Assembly (NCBI GenBank): GCA_019192545.1 | Contig: JAHCMI010000032.1 | Span: 23,534 to 87,533, forward strand | Direction of reading: 5' to 3' | Origin: Rivularia sp. MS3 | GTDB taxonomy: Bacteria > Cyanobacteriota > Cyanobacteriia > Cyanobacteriales > Nostocaceae | DNA length: 64,000 bases | In this document: positions 1 through 6,980 of the stretch, piece after piece | How the letters are laid out: each line of letters starts with the position of its first letter | How positions within the stretch are numbered: position 1 is the stretch's first letter | Position numbers and translations under genes: made by a program | Notes under the pieces: model-generated | Seen by the model: only the letters and a program-made list of their open reading frames with translations | What the model was told of the DNA's origin: nothing | The model's database searches: none

Positions 1-45
1 GTTTCTTTGAGATTTCACAACCAAATAACAATACTTTCATGATTA

Positions 46-65
46 GAAACCGGGTTTCTTTGAGC
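46..65. repeat. Short palindromic repeat (AGAAACCCGGTTTCT family)
   Basis: An AGAAACCGGGTTTCT core lies here, and a partial copy (GTTTCTTTGAGA) starts the window. Related copies are at 17285-17317 and near 48922. This is a dispersed intergenic palindrome lying downstream of the minus-strand DUF2330 gene; it may form a hairpin in RNA. Confidence 0.6.
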
Positions 66-131
66 TTGTGTTTAACCGAACATGATACAACTAGCTATTA
101 CCAAGCTTAACAAATAAGATTTTGAATTGAT

Positions 132-1496
132 TTACATTCCCAACCAAGAAAGAAAACCTTGCCAGAATGAAATATTTACTTGTTCTTCTAGCTTCATCTT
201 GTTGCGGATATTTTGAATATCCCAATTAGTTAATTTCGCAAGATTCTGCGCTTCTTTTTCAAAACGTTTTCTTAAACTTATTTTATATTGCCTACCAGCA
301 CTACAGTCAGTTTTGCCTGTAAAAGGATGTTGCAAAACGTAACGTCCTTGGAAATTGTCGCGATTATAAGTTTCTTGAAACATTAAGTCTTCAGGAAACT
401 TATTGCGGGTATAGCGGACGTGCAAACGAGTAATGAAAACGTTATTAGAAGCCCTAGGGCGGAAATTAGGAGGTGCGATTTCATTAGAATTATCATTCAG
501 CCAAAATACTCCAGCATCTTTGAGTTCTTCTGTTGATAGTGGATCGGCCGAACAAGGATCGCAATTACTCATATCCCAAGCGTATTCTAAAAATGCCACC
601 TTTTTATTTTCTTTAGTGTAAGAAGTTTGAAACATGGATTTGTAAAAGTCGCCAAACTCTTCTTTGATATACACCGGAATATTGATGTTTGAGGGAATTT
701 TAACAGTCCGGTAGTTAGTAAGTTCTGCTTGTCCTTTAGGTGAAAGAATATAGGCAATTAAATCCTGTTCTGATGTCGAATTAACCATCCCCAAACGAAT
801 CGGCAACATGAACTTAGAGGATTCGTAGGCAATTTGTAGAGGACGAAGTTTCTGATAACCGTTTTCGTCAAACTTTTCTAAATTGACTTTTGCGACAAAA
901 AACTTCATCTTTTGACGAATATAAGGTTTTAGTAGCTGTTTAGCACCCCTAGGAATTTTGTAACCGTTACCGCGAAGCCATCTTTCTAAACCCCTCGATT
1001 CCTTGGCGCTGAGGATAACAATATCGTATTCACCCACATTAAATTCTGCTTCCACCGTCACACCCAAACTTCTATTACTTCTTTTCATCGCTTGAGGTGC
1101 TGGTGCTGAAGGAGGGACTGCACTTTGTAATGCTCTGTCTTCATACATGAGGGGGGCACAAGGATCGTCATCAAAATATTCGACTAATCGCGGAGCGCTA
1201 AAAGCATCCAAACGTTCGATTATTTTAGGTTTACCAACCTGAACTTGTTCTTCCTTTAATACAGTTGGTACGGGTACAACCATAGCAAAATCTTTGACAT
1301 CGCCTTGATAATCATTCGCCATAGTTAATACAGTGCGATTATCTTTACGAGCGATTACAACCCCAGAAGCTTTGTTATAAAGCTTTGAATCTGCTTTAGC
1401 AACATAAAAACCACAAAAAGCCAAAGCCGAAGGAGTAAAGCTAATAAGGATTACAAAAGCTAATAATACTGAAATTAGTACGCGAAATATTTTCAT
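132..1496 (-). CDS. DUF2330 domain-containing exported protein
   Basis: A 454-aa protein with an N-terminal signal peptide (hydrophobic core about residues 5-25, ending ALA), so it is probably exported or membrane-anchored. The start of the mature region (FCGFYVAKAD, then VVIARKDNRTVLTMANDYQGD) is characteristic of the DUF2330 family, whose biochemical role is unknown. An aromatic short tail (FWQGFLSWLGM) may be a membrane-interacting helix rather than a full transmembrane segment. It lies 8 nt downstream of the RnfD-like gene on the same strand, so the two are very likely co-transcribed. I recall this pairing from other cyanobacteria. Start: ATG directly before the signal peptide. Family assignment is good; function is unassigned. 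Confidence 0.85.
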   Translation of the reverse strand: MKIFRVLISVLLAFVILISFTPSALAFCGFYVAKADSKLYNKASGVVIARKDNRTVLTMANDYQGDVKDFAMVVPVPTVLKEEQVQVGKPKIIERLDAFSAPRLVEYFDDDPCAPLMYEDRALQSAVPPSAPAPQAMKRSNRSLGVTVEAEFNVGEYDIVILSAKESRGLERWLRGNGYKIPRGAKQLLKPYIRQKMKFFVAKVNLEKFDENGYQKLRPLQIAYESSKFMLPIRLGMVNSTSEQDLIAYILSPKGQAELTNYRTVKIPSNINIPVYIKEEFGDFYKSMFQTSYTKENKKVAFLEYAWDMSNCDPCSADPLSTEELKDAGVFWLNDNSNEIAPPNFRPRASNNVFITRLHVRYTRNKFPEDLMFQETYNRDNFQGRYVLQHPFTGKTDCSAGRQYKISLRKRFEKEAQNLAKLTNWDIQNIRNKMKLEEQVNISFWQGFLSWLGM

Positions 1497-1504
1497 AAGA
1501 GTTG

Positions 1505-2353
1505 TTAGTTATTAGTGGTAACGGTTGACTGCTCACTGCTCGCTGTCCAACTGAATCGCGATGCTTTCCAAAGCTGGTCGAATATTACCGTCAGCGGTGC
1601 TAAAGCAAATAATGCCCAAAATACTGCTGTGGAAAGATAGAAATTGTTTCGCAAAACAAAGGTTACTAAGGCAATGCAGGCAGCCCAAATTATTCTTCCA
1701 GCGCGGGAATCAGGGATAGAGCGGGGGTCCGTTACCATGAACAATGCAAATAGCAGTAAAGAACCGCTCATCAAACGATGCATGTAAACATCCCAAGTCC
1801 AATCCAGCCAGAAATTACGTGCAGCCTCTAATAAAGCGTAAAACCCTAAAAAAGCTGCCGTAGTATCCCAACGTCCGATACGGTGCAAAATCATGCCACC
1901 CGTACCAACAAATAACATTCCATACCACCAGTCTTCGCCCCATTGCCCTGGAGAAACCCAAGCATCAGGAGTTAGCACCAATGCAGAAATGATTCCGAAA
2001 TTTGCTGGATTGAAAAAATGCTTATCCCCAAACTTAAACACAAATTTACTGGCGATCGCCATTGCAGCAGCAAACAACATCGTTATGGGATAATCGGCTC
2101 GTAAAAGTAAGCTAATTCCCAAAGTTGTAATTAAAGAACTGCGAACATTAGTTTTATGCTTAAGATTTTCTTTGACCTTTACAAACGACCAAAGATTGAC
2201 GATAAATGTTAAAAGCCATTGCGTAACTAAGCCCGTAGCAATTGCAACTAATATCATCGTCGGTCGCAGCGTCCAATCTCTCGTACCTATTCCTAAGAAA
2301 AGGAACAGAGAAAGATAAACTATTTGGTAGTCTCGTATATCTTTAAACAACAT
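1505..2353 (-). CDS. RnfD/NqrB-family membrane protein (orphan)
   Basis: A 282-aa polytopic membrane protein with about eight hydrophobic segments. Family marks are FFNPANFGI near residue 115 (the FNPA motif of NQR2/RnfD/RnfE) and a late TDPRSIPDSRAGRIIW segment, matching the conserved TDP...GR loop of RnfD. In RnfD and NqrB a threonine in a loop after FNPA carries covalently bound FMN. Here the stretch between the two motifs is short and I see no (S/T)xAT flavinylation signature. No other rnf or nqr subunit is in the window. It is the first gene of a two-gene unit with the DUF2330 protein. It may therefore be a non-canonical member rather than part of an ion-pumping complex. Confidence 0.8.
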   Translation of the reverse strand: MLFKDIRDYQIVYLSLFLFLGIGTRDWTLRPTMILVAIATGLVTQWLLTFIVNLWSFVKVKENLKHKTNVRSSLITTLGISLLLRADYPITMLFAAAMAIASKFVFKFGDKHFFNPANFGIISALVLTPDAWVSPGQWGEDWWYGMLFVGTGGMILHRIGRWDTTAAFLGFYALLEAARNFWLDWTWDVYMHRLMSGSLLLFALFMVTDPRSIPDSRAGRIIWAACIALVTFVLRNNFYLSTAVFWALFALAPLTVIFDQLWKASRFSWTASSEQSTVTTNN

Positions 2354-2575
2354 TACCCGTTCATTCCGGGATTACTTCTAAATTTATCTCAATCTAAACT
2401 ATAAAAAAGCTATTTGGTTATATGGTTACAGAATTTGTTACGTGCAGTTATATGAGCGATATGACACTCAAATGCCGTTACTCGTTCCCAAATGATTGCT
2501 GGCAATGAAATATTGAGGCTATATGTACTTTTTAGCCAAAAACCAAAATATAAAATCTGAAATCTAAAGTTCCAA

Positions 2576-3250
2576 ATGCAGCTTTATCCCTTATTCCCAC
2601 TTTTATACCCAATTCTCAAATCCAGTTTTCCCAAATGTCTTTGGAGGGGTAATCCTAATTCCAAAACTATCGCTCTCACTTTCGATGATGGTCCCCATCC
2701 ACAATATACGCCGCAGCTACTAAAAGTTTTAGATCGTTATCAAATTCAAGCAAGTTTCTTTTGGCTGGGCATTTGCGTTGAACGTGCGCCACACATAGCC
2801 CAGCAAGTACATTCTCGCGGACATTGGATAGGGTTACATGGCTACTCCCATCATAATTTTCCCTTGCTTTCCCCTGAAGAACTTAAGCAAAGTCTAGAAA
2901 AGACTCAAACAGCTATTTACAATGCTTGTAATTTACCGCCAGAAAAAGTACGCGATATCCGCCCGCCAAATGGTTTGTTCACTCCTAGAACTTTACAACT
3001 GTTTAACCAGTGGAATTACCGTCCTGTAATGTGGAGCGTTGTTCCTGAAGATTGGGTAAGTCCGGGAATATCTAAAGTTGTTGACAGAGTTATGAAAAAC
3101 TTACAAAATGGCTCTTTGATAGTATTGCATGATGGCGTTTGCGGCGGAGAAAATGTAGCGCAGATAGCACAAATTATTATCCCAAAACTATTAGACCAGG
3201 GATATGAATTTACTACTATCGATACTTTATGGCAATCAGCTAACAGCTAA
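2576..3250 (+). CDS. Polysaccharide deacetylase (NodB homology domain)
   Basis: A 224-aa carbohydrate esterase family 4 protein. Motif 1 TFDDGP is at residues 35-40 (D37 catalytic base, D38 metal ligand). The metal-binding H-x3-H is H88/H92. An RPPNG motif stands where RPPYG is usual, and VLHDG closes the domain. Such enzymes remove N-acetyl groups from peptidoglycan, chitin-like or exopolysaccharide substrates using a divalent metal. The substrate cannot be told here. There is no clear cleavable signal peptide; the N-terminus is moderately hydrophobic and could be an anchor. Transcribed divergently from the RnfD-like gene across a 222-bp gap. The Y-to-N change in motif 3 is a small oddity. 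Confidence 0.9.
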   Translation: MQLYPLFPLLYPILKSSFPKCLWRGNPNSKTIALTFDDGPHPQYTPQLLKVLDRYQIQASFFWLGICVERAPHIAQQVHSRGHWIGLHGYSHHNFPLLSPEELKQSLEKTQTAIYNACNLPPEKVRDIRPPNGLFTPRTLQLFNQWNYRPVMWSVVPEDWVSPGISKVVDRVMKNLQNGSLIVLHDGVCGGENVAQIAQIIIPKLLDQGYEFTTIDTLWQSANS

Positions 3251-3276
3251 TGATTGCAAGTAACTGTCAAAGGTAA

Positions 3277-3648
3277 TTATTCCTTAACTATTACTTCTTC
3301 TACTCCCTCTACTTCTGCTGCTTCCTCCTCATCTGTGCCCAATAAATTATGAATTTCCTGCAAGGAAGCAGGTTTTGCTGATGCTTCTTGAGAAATATCG
3401 CTTTCGCATTCAATCAAATCTTCCACTTGACAGTTAAGAGCTTTACAAAATTTAATTATCCTCTGAATGTGGTCTGTACCCGTTCTACCACTTTCCCAAT
3501 TTTGAATTGTACTTTCCGTAACACCTACAAGACGAGAGAGTTCAAGCTGGGTTAGACCTGCTTTTTCACGAAGAAAAGCTATTCTGGGTTTTGGTTTTGG
3601 TTTCACAATACGGCACTCATGCGCGTCTATAGCCGTACATCCTAACAT
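3277..3648 (-). CDS. XRE-family transcriptional regulator
   Basis: A 123-aa protein with a helix-turn-helix of the Cro/C1 type at about residues 22-80 (LREKAGLTQLELSRLVGVTE, then STIQNWESGR), the classic 'AGLTQ...LA..VGV....I..WE.GR' pattern. A short acidic tail (residues 105-123) follows. The longest frame starts at a TTG at 3651; the ATG at 3648 is preferred. No good ribosome-binding site is visible, and a GTG about 15 codons further in is possible. It is divergent from the secreted-repeat genes that begin 300 bp away, so it is a candidate regulator of that cluster (inference from position only). Confidence 0.85.
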   Translation of the reverse strand: MLGCTAIDAHECRIVKPKPKPRIAFLREKAGLTQLELSRLVGVTESTIQNWESGRTGTDHIQRIIKFCKALNCQVEDLIECESDISQEASAKPASLQEIHNLLGTDEEEAAEVEGVEEVIVKE

Positions 3649-3946
3649 CAAAAAAATAGAGCCGCCTAACTTTTTTAACCAAAGACTTGATACCCTTAAG
3701 TTCTTTAGTTAAATTTCTTTTGTAGAAGGGTTCAATAATTCGGTACCAAAATTTCATTGGATAAATCCGGAATAAACAAATTGAATTCTGTAGCCCGGTA
3801 TATCCCACAAACAGAAAAACAATCTTTAAAAGACAGCAAGGGGTTCTCAACAAACACCCCAAGATACTTTAAAGAATGTACGATTACTGGGTAAAAATAC
3901 ACAACACGCAACACAACACACAATACAATCACACGAGGTTTATAAC
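3649..3946 (+). promoter_or_regulatory. Divergent intergenic region with A/C-rich leader
   Basis: This 298-bp gap separates the XRE gene from the first secreted-repeat gene. A sigma70-like pair is visible: TTGATA at 3687-3692 and TAAATT at 3710-3715, spacer 17. From about 3899 to 3935 the plus strand is almost only A and C (CACAACACGCAACAC at 3901-3915), followed by GAGG about 8 nt before the ATG. The same 15-mer recurs at 5479-5493. The promoter call is weak; the leader repeat is directly visible. Confidence 0.4.
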
Positions 3947-4345
3947 ATGTTGAATAAGTCTTTTGCTTTTGGTTTGTTAGCTGCTGGTTTTATGGTTGCT
4001 CCTGGCGCTGCTTTTGCTGATGTCCAGAATCAGAATAGCAATCAAAATACAATTCAAGAGGGCATCGCCGAACATGGTAGTGTAAATGCTCAAAGTTCTG
4101 AAATCCTGAATGTACAAGAGCAAATTCAGAAGACTCGCGAACGTGTGAAACGTGGTGTTCATGGTCGCTACGGTCGCTACGGTCGTCCTAGCTATTGCGG
4201 CAGTAGCTTCAGCGGGCAATCACAAGATTCTGCTCAAGGAACCTTTCAGAGTGGAGAAGCTTTTGATAGTTCTGTCAATGGTCAATCAAACAGCAGTGTT
4301 AGCGACCAGAAACAGTCTGCTGTAACTAGCCATGCTTGCCGGTAA
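3947..4345 (+). CDS. Secreted two-repeat Q-rich protein, paralog 1
   Basis: A 132-aa protein with a clear Sec signal peptide (residues 1-24, ending AFA). The mature part has two 33-residue repeats (starting QNQNSNQNT and QSQDSAQGT) that align without gaps: QxQxSxQxTxQxGxA, then SVN, x, QS, and a closing QxQ. Between them is a basic linker with GRYGRYGR and a Cys; a second Cys is next to the C-terminus, so a disulfide bridge is plausible. The alternating conserved polar residues suggest stacked beta strands, somewhat as in curlin repeats. No known family is recognised. Good ribosome-binding site (GAGG). First of five tandem genes; paralog 2 is nearly identical over the first repeat and linker, so duplication was recent. 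Confidence 0.85.
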   Translation: MLNKSFAFGLLAAGFMVAPGAAFADVQNQNSNQNTIQEGIAEHGSVNAQSSEILNVQEQIQKTRERVKRGVHGRYGRYGRPSYCGSSFSGQSQDSAQGTFQSGEAFDSSVNGQSNSSVSDQKQSAVTSHACR

Positions 4346-4399
4346 GAGTTACTTATTCAAGAAGATGGCGTTGATTTATCTTTGCAATGCCATTCAGAT

Positions 4400-4434
4400 T
4401 CAGCAACACAACAAAACAACACACACAACACAAT
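4400..4434 (+). promoter_or_regulatory. A/C-only 5' leader of paralog 2
   Basis: A tract almost free of G and T (CAGCAACACAACAAAACAAC, then ACACACAACACAA) lies just before the ribosome-binding site of the second secreted-repeat gene. Equivalent leaders precede paralog 1 (3899-3935) and paralog 4 (5477-5494), while paralog 3 lacks one. It is probably an unstructured 5' untranslated element; the role is unknown. Confidence 0.5.
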
Positions 4435-4452
4435 TTCAACGAGGTAAATACA

Positions 4453-4851
4453 ATGTTTAAAAAGTCATTGGGTTTCGGTTTATTAGCTGCTGGCTTGATG
4501 GTTGCACCTGGTGCTGCTTTGGCTGATGTTCAAACTCAGAATAGCACTCAGCATACAGTTCAAGAGGGCATAGCCGAACATGGTAGTGTAAATGCTCAAA
4601 GCTCTGAAACTCTCAATGTACAAGAGCAAATTCAAAAGACTCGCGAACGTGTGAAACGTGTTGTTCATGGTCGTTACGGTCGTTATGGTCGTCATAGCTA
4701 CTGCCCTAGCAGCCACAACAGGAGGGCACAACATTCTTCTCAGGGAAGCCATCAAAGCGGTGTAGCTATAGATTATTCCGATAATGCTCAATCGAACAGC
4801 AGCGTTAGCGACCAAAAGCAGGTTGCTTCTAATAATCGTACTTGCGGTTAA
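4453..4851 (+). CDS. Secreted two-repeat Q-rich protein, paralog 2
   Basis: A 132-aa protein, the same length as paralog 1. The ATG at 4453 is chosen because it directly precedes the signal peptide (FKKSLGFGLLAAGLMVAPGA) and follows a GAGG site; the longer frame from 4387 translates the A/C-rich leader. Repeat 1 (QTQNSTQHT...) and the GRYGRYGR linker almost match paralog 1. Repeat 2 (RAQHSSQGS...) has diverged and carries AIDYSDNAQ, which is shared with paralog 3. The Cys in the linker and the Cys one residue before the end are kept. Likely exported and disulfide-bonded; function unknown. Confidence 0.85.
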   Translation: MFKKSLGFGLLAAGLMVAPGAALADVQTQNSTQHTVQEGIAEHGSVNAQSSETLNVQEQIQKTRERVKRVVHGRYGRYGRHSYCPSSHNRRAQHSSQGSHQSGVAIDYSDNAQSNSSVSDQKQVASNNRTCG

Positions 4852-5043
4852 TATCTTCTATTAAATTTTTAAGGGCGATGTCAATTAAGAAAAACTGGCA
4901 TCCCTAGCTTTACTAGTACCGCTTCGCGGAAGTAAGAAGTAATGAAGTAGCGGAAAATGCGGTTTTGAGGGTTTCGGTTTCGTCCAAGACAAGAAGTTTG
5001 ATTTTTTAGGCTTTTGGGCCATCTTACATTTAAGGTTTTGAAA

Positions 5044-5415
5044 ATGTTGAATAAATCTTTGGCTTTTAGCCTAATGGCTGCTGGTTTAGTAATTGTTCCG
5101 GGTACAGCGTTTGCTGATTCTCAAAGACAAGAGAATATGCAAATTAATACGCAATCGGGCACTGCGATCGGCAATAGTGTAAATGCTCAAAGTTCAGAAA
5201 CCTTGAATATCCAAAATCAAGTGAAATTACGCCAACGTCAGATTTATAAACGGTTGGGTTACTGTCCGGGTAAATACAGCACCCAGGCACAAATTTCGAC
5301 TCAAGCATCTAGTCAGAATGGTGGTGCTATAGATTATTCTGATAATGCTCAAGCAAGTTCTACCCTCAGCGAACAAAACCAAGTGGTTGTAAATACTACT
5401 GGTTGCTATCGTTGA
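5044..5415 (+). CDS. Secreted two-repeat Q-rich protein, paralog 3
   Basis: A 123-aa protein. The ATG at 5044 is preferred to the frame start at 5014 because a signal peptide (LNKSLAFSLMAAGLVIVPGT, cleavage after AFA) begins there and AAGG lies upstream. Repeat 1 (QRQENMQIN...) and repeat 2 (QAQISTQAS...) both fit the 33-residue pattern. The linker is shorter and lacks the GRYGRYGR stretch, having RLGYCPGKY instead. One Cys is in the linker and one near the C-terminus (TGCYR). Part of the tandem cluster, but without the A/C-rich leader of its neighbours, so it may be read from the upstream transcript or from another promoter. Confidence 0.82.
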   Translation: MLNKSLAFSLMAAGLVIVPGTAFADSQRQENMQINTQSGTAIGNSVNAQSSETLNIQNQVKLRQRQIYKRLGYCPGKYSTQAQISTQASSQNGGAIDYSDNAQASSTLSEQNQVVVNTTGCYR

Positions 5416-5425
5416 TAGTCTTGCG

Positions 5426-5447
5426 GTACGGGCAAAAATGCCCGTAC
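5426..5447. repeat. Hairpin between paralogs 3 and 4
   Basis: GTACGGGCA and TGCCCGTAC form a perfect 9-bp stem with an AAAA loop, followed by AAAAA. The run of A rather than T means it would act as an intrinsic terminator only for minus-strand transcription. A dispersed cyanobacterial palindrome is the other reading. Confidence 0.5.
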
Positions 5448-5510
5448 AAAAATACTGAAGTTTTTGTTAAGTACGTCACACAACACGCAACACTAATAAG
5501 GTCTATAACA

Positions 5511-5849
5511 ATGATGACAAAGGTTTTTAGCTTCGGTTTATTTGCTGCTGCTTTTATCGTTACACCAAGCGCAGTAGCAGGACAAGGAATTATTCAAGAG
5601 GCAAAGCAGGAGGCTACCGCAATTGGTTCGGGTAGTCGAGTTATTCAAAATGGCAGACAAGTAAGCATTCAGCGTCAAGAAAGAATAGGTCCTCGCAATC
5701 GTAGATGTAGCAAAGATTTACAGTCACAGAATTCAACTCAACGGATTGACCAAAATGCTGTTGCTGTTAATGGTGGTGTTGTCAAGCAAAATGCCGAGCA
5801 AATAAGTATTCAGCGTCAACTTATTCTAGGTTCTCGCTACTGTTATTAA
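5511..5849 (+). CDS. Secreted two-repeat Q-rich protein, paralog 4
   Basis: A 112-aa protein, the most divergent of the four. The start is one of two adjacent ATGs (5511/5514) behind an AAGG site and the CACAACACGCAACAC leader; the longer frame from 5403 reads through the hairpin and leader. The signal peptide ends near AVAG. The two repeats (from QGIIQEAKQ, 32 residues, and QSQNSTQRI, 33 residues) both end SIQRQ, showing that the repeat evolved as a unit within this protein. A Cys lies in the linker (RRCSK) and near the C-terminus (RYCY). Same architecture, same predicted export, function unknown. Confidence 0.8.
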   Translation: MMTKVFSFGLFAAAFIVTPSAVAGQGIIQEAKQEATAIGSGSRVIQNGRQVSIQRQERIGPRNRRCSKDLQSQNSTQRIDQNAVAVNGGVVKQNAEQISIQRQLILGSRYCY

Positions 5850-6007
5850 TGCCTCAAGAAAATATCATGTGAGGCTATTCGCGGGGGAAGAAAATGTTTG
5901 CTCTCACTTGTTTTTTCTCATACAAGAAGTCGTAACCATATCCGTTAAACAAACAATTTCAATCTTTGCATTATCCGTATTTGTCAATAATCTTCAAGGA
6001 TGCAACT

Positions 6008-6406
6008 ATGAAACTGAAACTACTTACTATCAGTTTGTTTTCACTAACTTCTGTATCTTCTTTTTTCGTTCCTTCTTTTAGTAATAAAGCATTAGCAGGA
6101 TGTAATGCTATTGATGTGAATGTTCAAGTGGCAATTGATAATTCACTTAGAGGAAGACAAAGAAACAATGTCAGCCAAGAATTTGGTGAAAATTGCAAAG
6201 GTACTGTTGGCAGCACTGCCGTGACTACATCTACTCAAGTTTGCAACTCTTCTGAGTGCGAACAAAAACGTCACAGCAGACAGCAAATTGATGGAGATCC
6301 AAATCGTCGTACTGGTGTTAATACTAATAATATTGGTATTAAAGTAGATGTACCGGTACATGTAAAAAAGCCGAAGAAACCTAAGCTTCCTTCTTTTAGA
6401 CGCTAA
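6008..6406 (+). CDS. Small secreted cysteine-containing protein
   Basis: A 132-aa protein starting at the ATG preceded by AAGGA (6008); the longer frame from 5966 is not needed. The signal peptide spans about residues 1-32 (ends ALA). The mature chain has four cysteines (GC, NC, VC, EC), a central S/T/Q/N-rich part, and a very basic Lys/Pro C-terminus (HVKKPKKPKLPSF). It does not contain the 33-residue repeat of the four preceding proteins, but shares size, export signal and location, so it may be a partner of theirs. Not recognised as a known family. Confidence 0.72.
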   Translation: MKLKLLTISLFSLTSVSSFFVPSFSNKALAGCNAIDVNVQVAIDNSLRGRQRNNVSQEFGENCKGTVGSTAVTTSTQVCNSSECEQKRHSRQQIDGDPNRRTGVNTNNIGIKVDVPVHVKKPKKPKLPSFRR

Positions 6407-6980
6407 TTTTTGCTTATCTCAAGTTTGAATTCAAAGTTGTTTAGCCTGGAACTTATAAGCTTCCGGGCTAATAGCAATACAAATTGATTTTCTTGTTTTT
6501 CTGATTTCTTTAAAAGCTATCAGCTATTAGCTATCAGCTATTAGCTGGCAATTGGATGGGGATTTAAACCCCAACCAATTCTTGCACCGTATAAACGGTG
6601 GGGTATTAAACCCGGATTAGCTAAAAGCTGAAAGCTGAAAGCTAAAAGCTAGATAAATTATTTAGCGAAAAGTGACTTATTATCTCTTAAATAAGTATTA
6701 AAACAAGGCTATTGACAAAAATAGTATATTGTGAATTTACCAAATAATACCTTTCTTTATGACGACAAATAAATTGGCTGGTTCCATGTTTTTTTTCGGT
6801 GAATAGTGTTAAGAATGTTCGGGAGTGTTCATTTATGAAATCCATAGATTAACAAAAATTTTGCATTAAAAATATAATTAGTTACTTGTATTAATTAAGT
6901 AGATAGATATTATAGTAAATCATCTTATTCATTAAGCAATATCTATCTAAAAGCAGATGAATTATTCTCCGAAAAATAAT
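6407..6980. other. Intergenic region with hairpins and heptad repeats
   Basis: This 574-bp stretch has no convincing gene. At 6441-6471 an imperfect 11-bp inverted repeat (TTAGCCTGGAA / TTCCGGGCTAA) sits downstream of the secreted cluster. It is followed by two heptad-repeat blocks at 6515-6549 and 6619-6653 with small palindromes (GGGGATTTAAACCCC, ACCGTATAAACGGT) between them. The remainder up to MltA is very AT-rich; a TTGACA at 6712-6717 has no well-spaced -10 box. Confidence 0.6.
6515..6653. repeat. Heptanucleotide STRR pair
   Basis: Five heptads of the form AGCTATC/AGCTATT run from 6515 to 6549. Five more, of the form AGCTAAA/AGCTGAA, run from 6619 to 6653. Short tandemly repeated repetitive (STRR) heptamers are a known hallmark of heterocystous cyanobacterial genomes. 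Confidence 0.85.

Noticed and set aside
6712..6740. TTGACA as a promoter for a small RNA upstream of mltA
   Set aside because: The only TATATT-like box is 7 bp away, too close for a sigma70 promoter.
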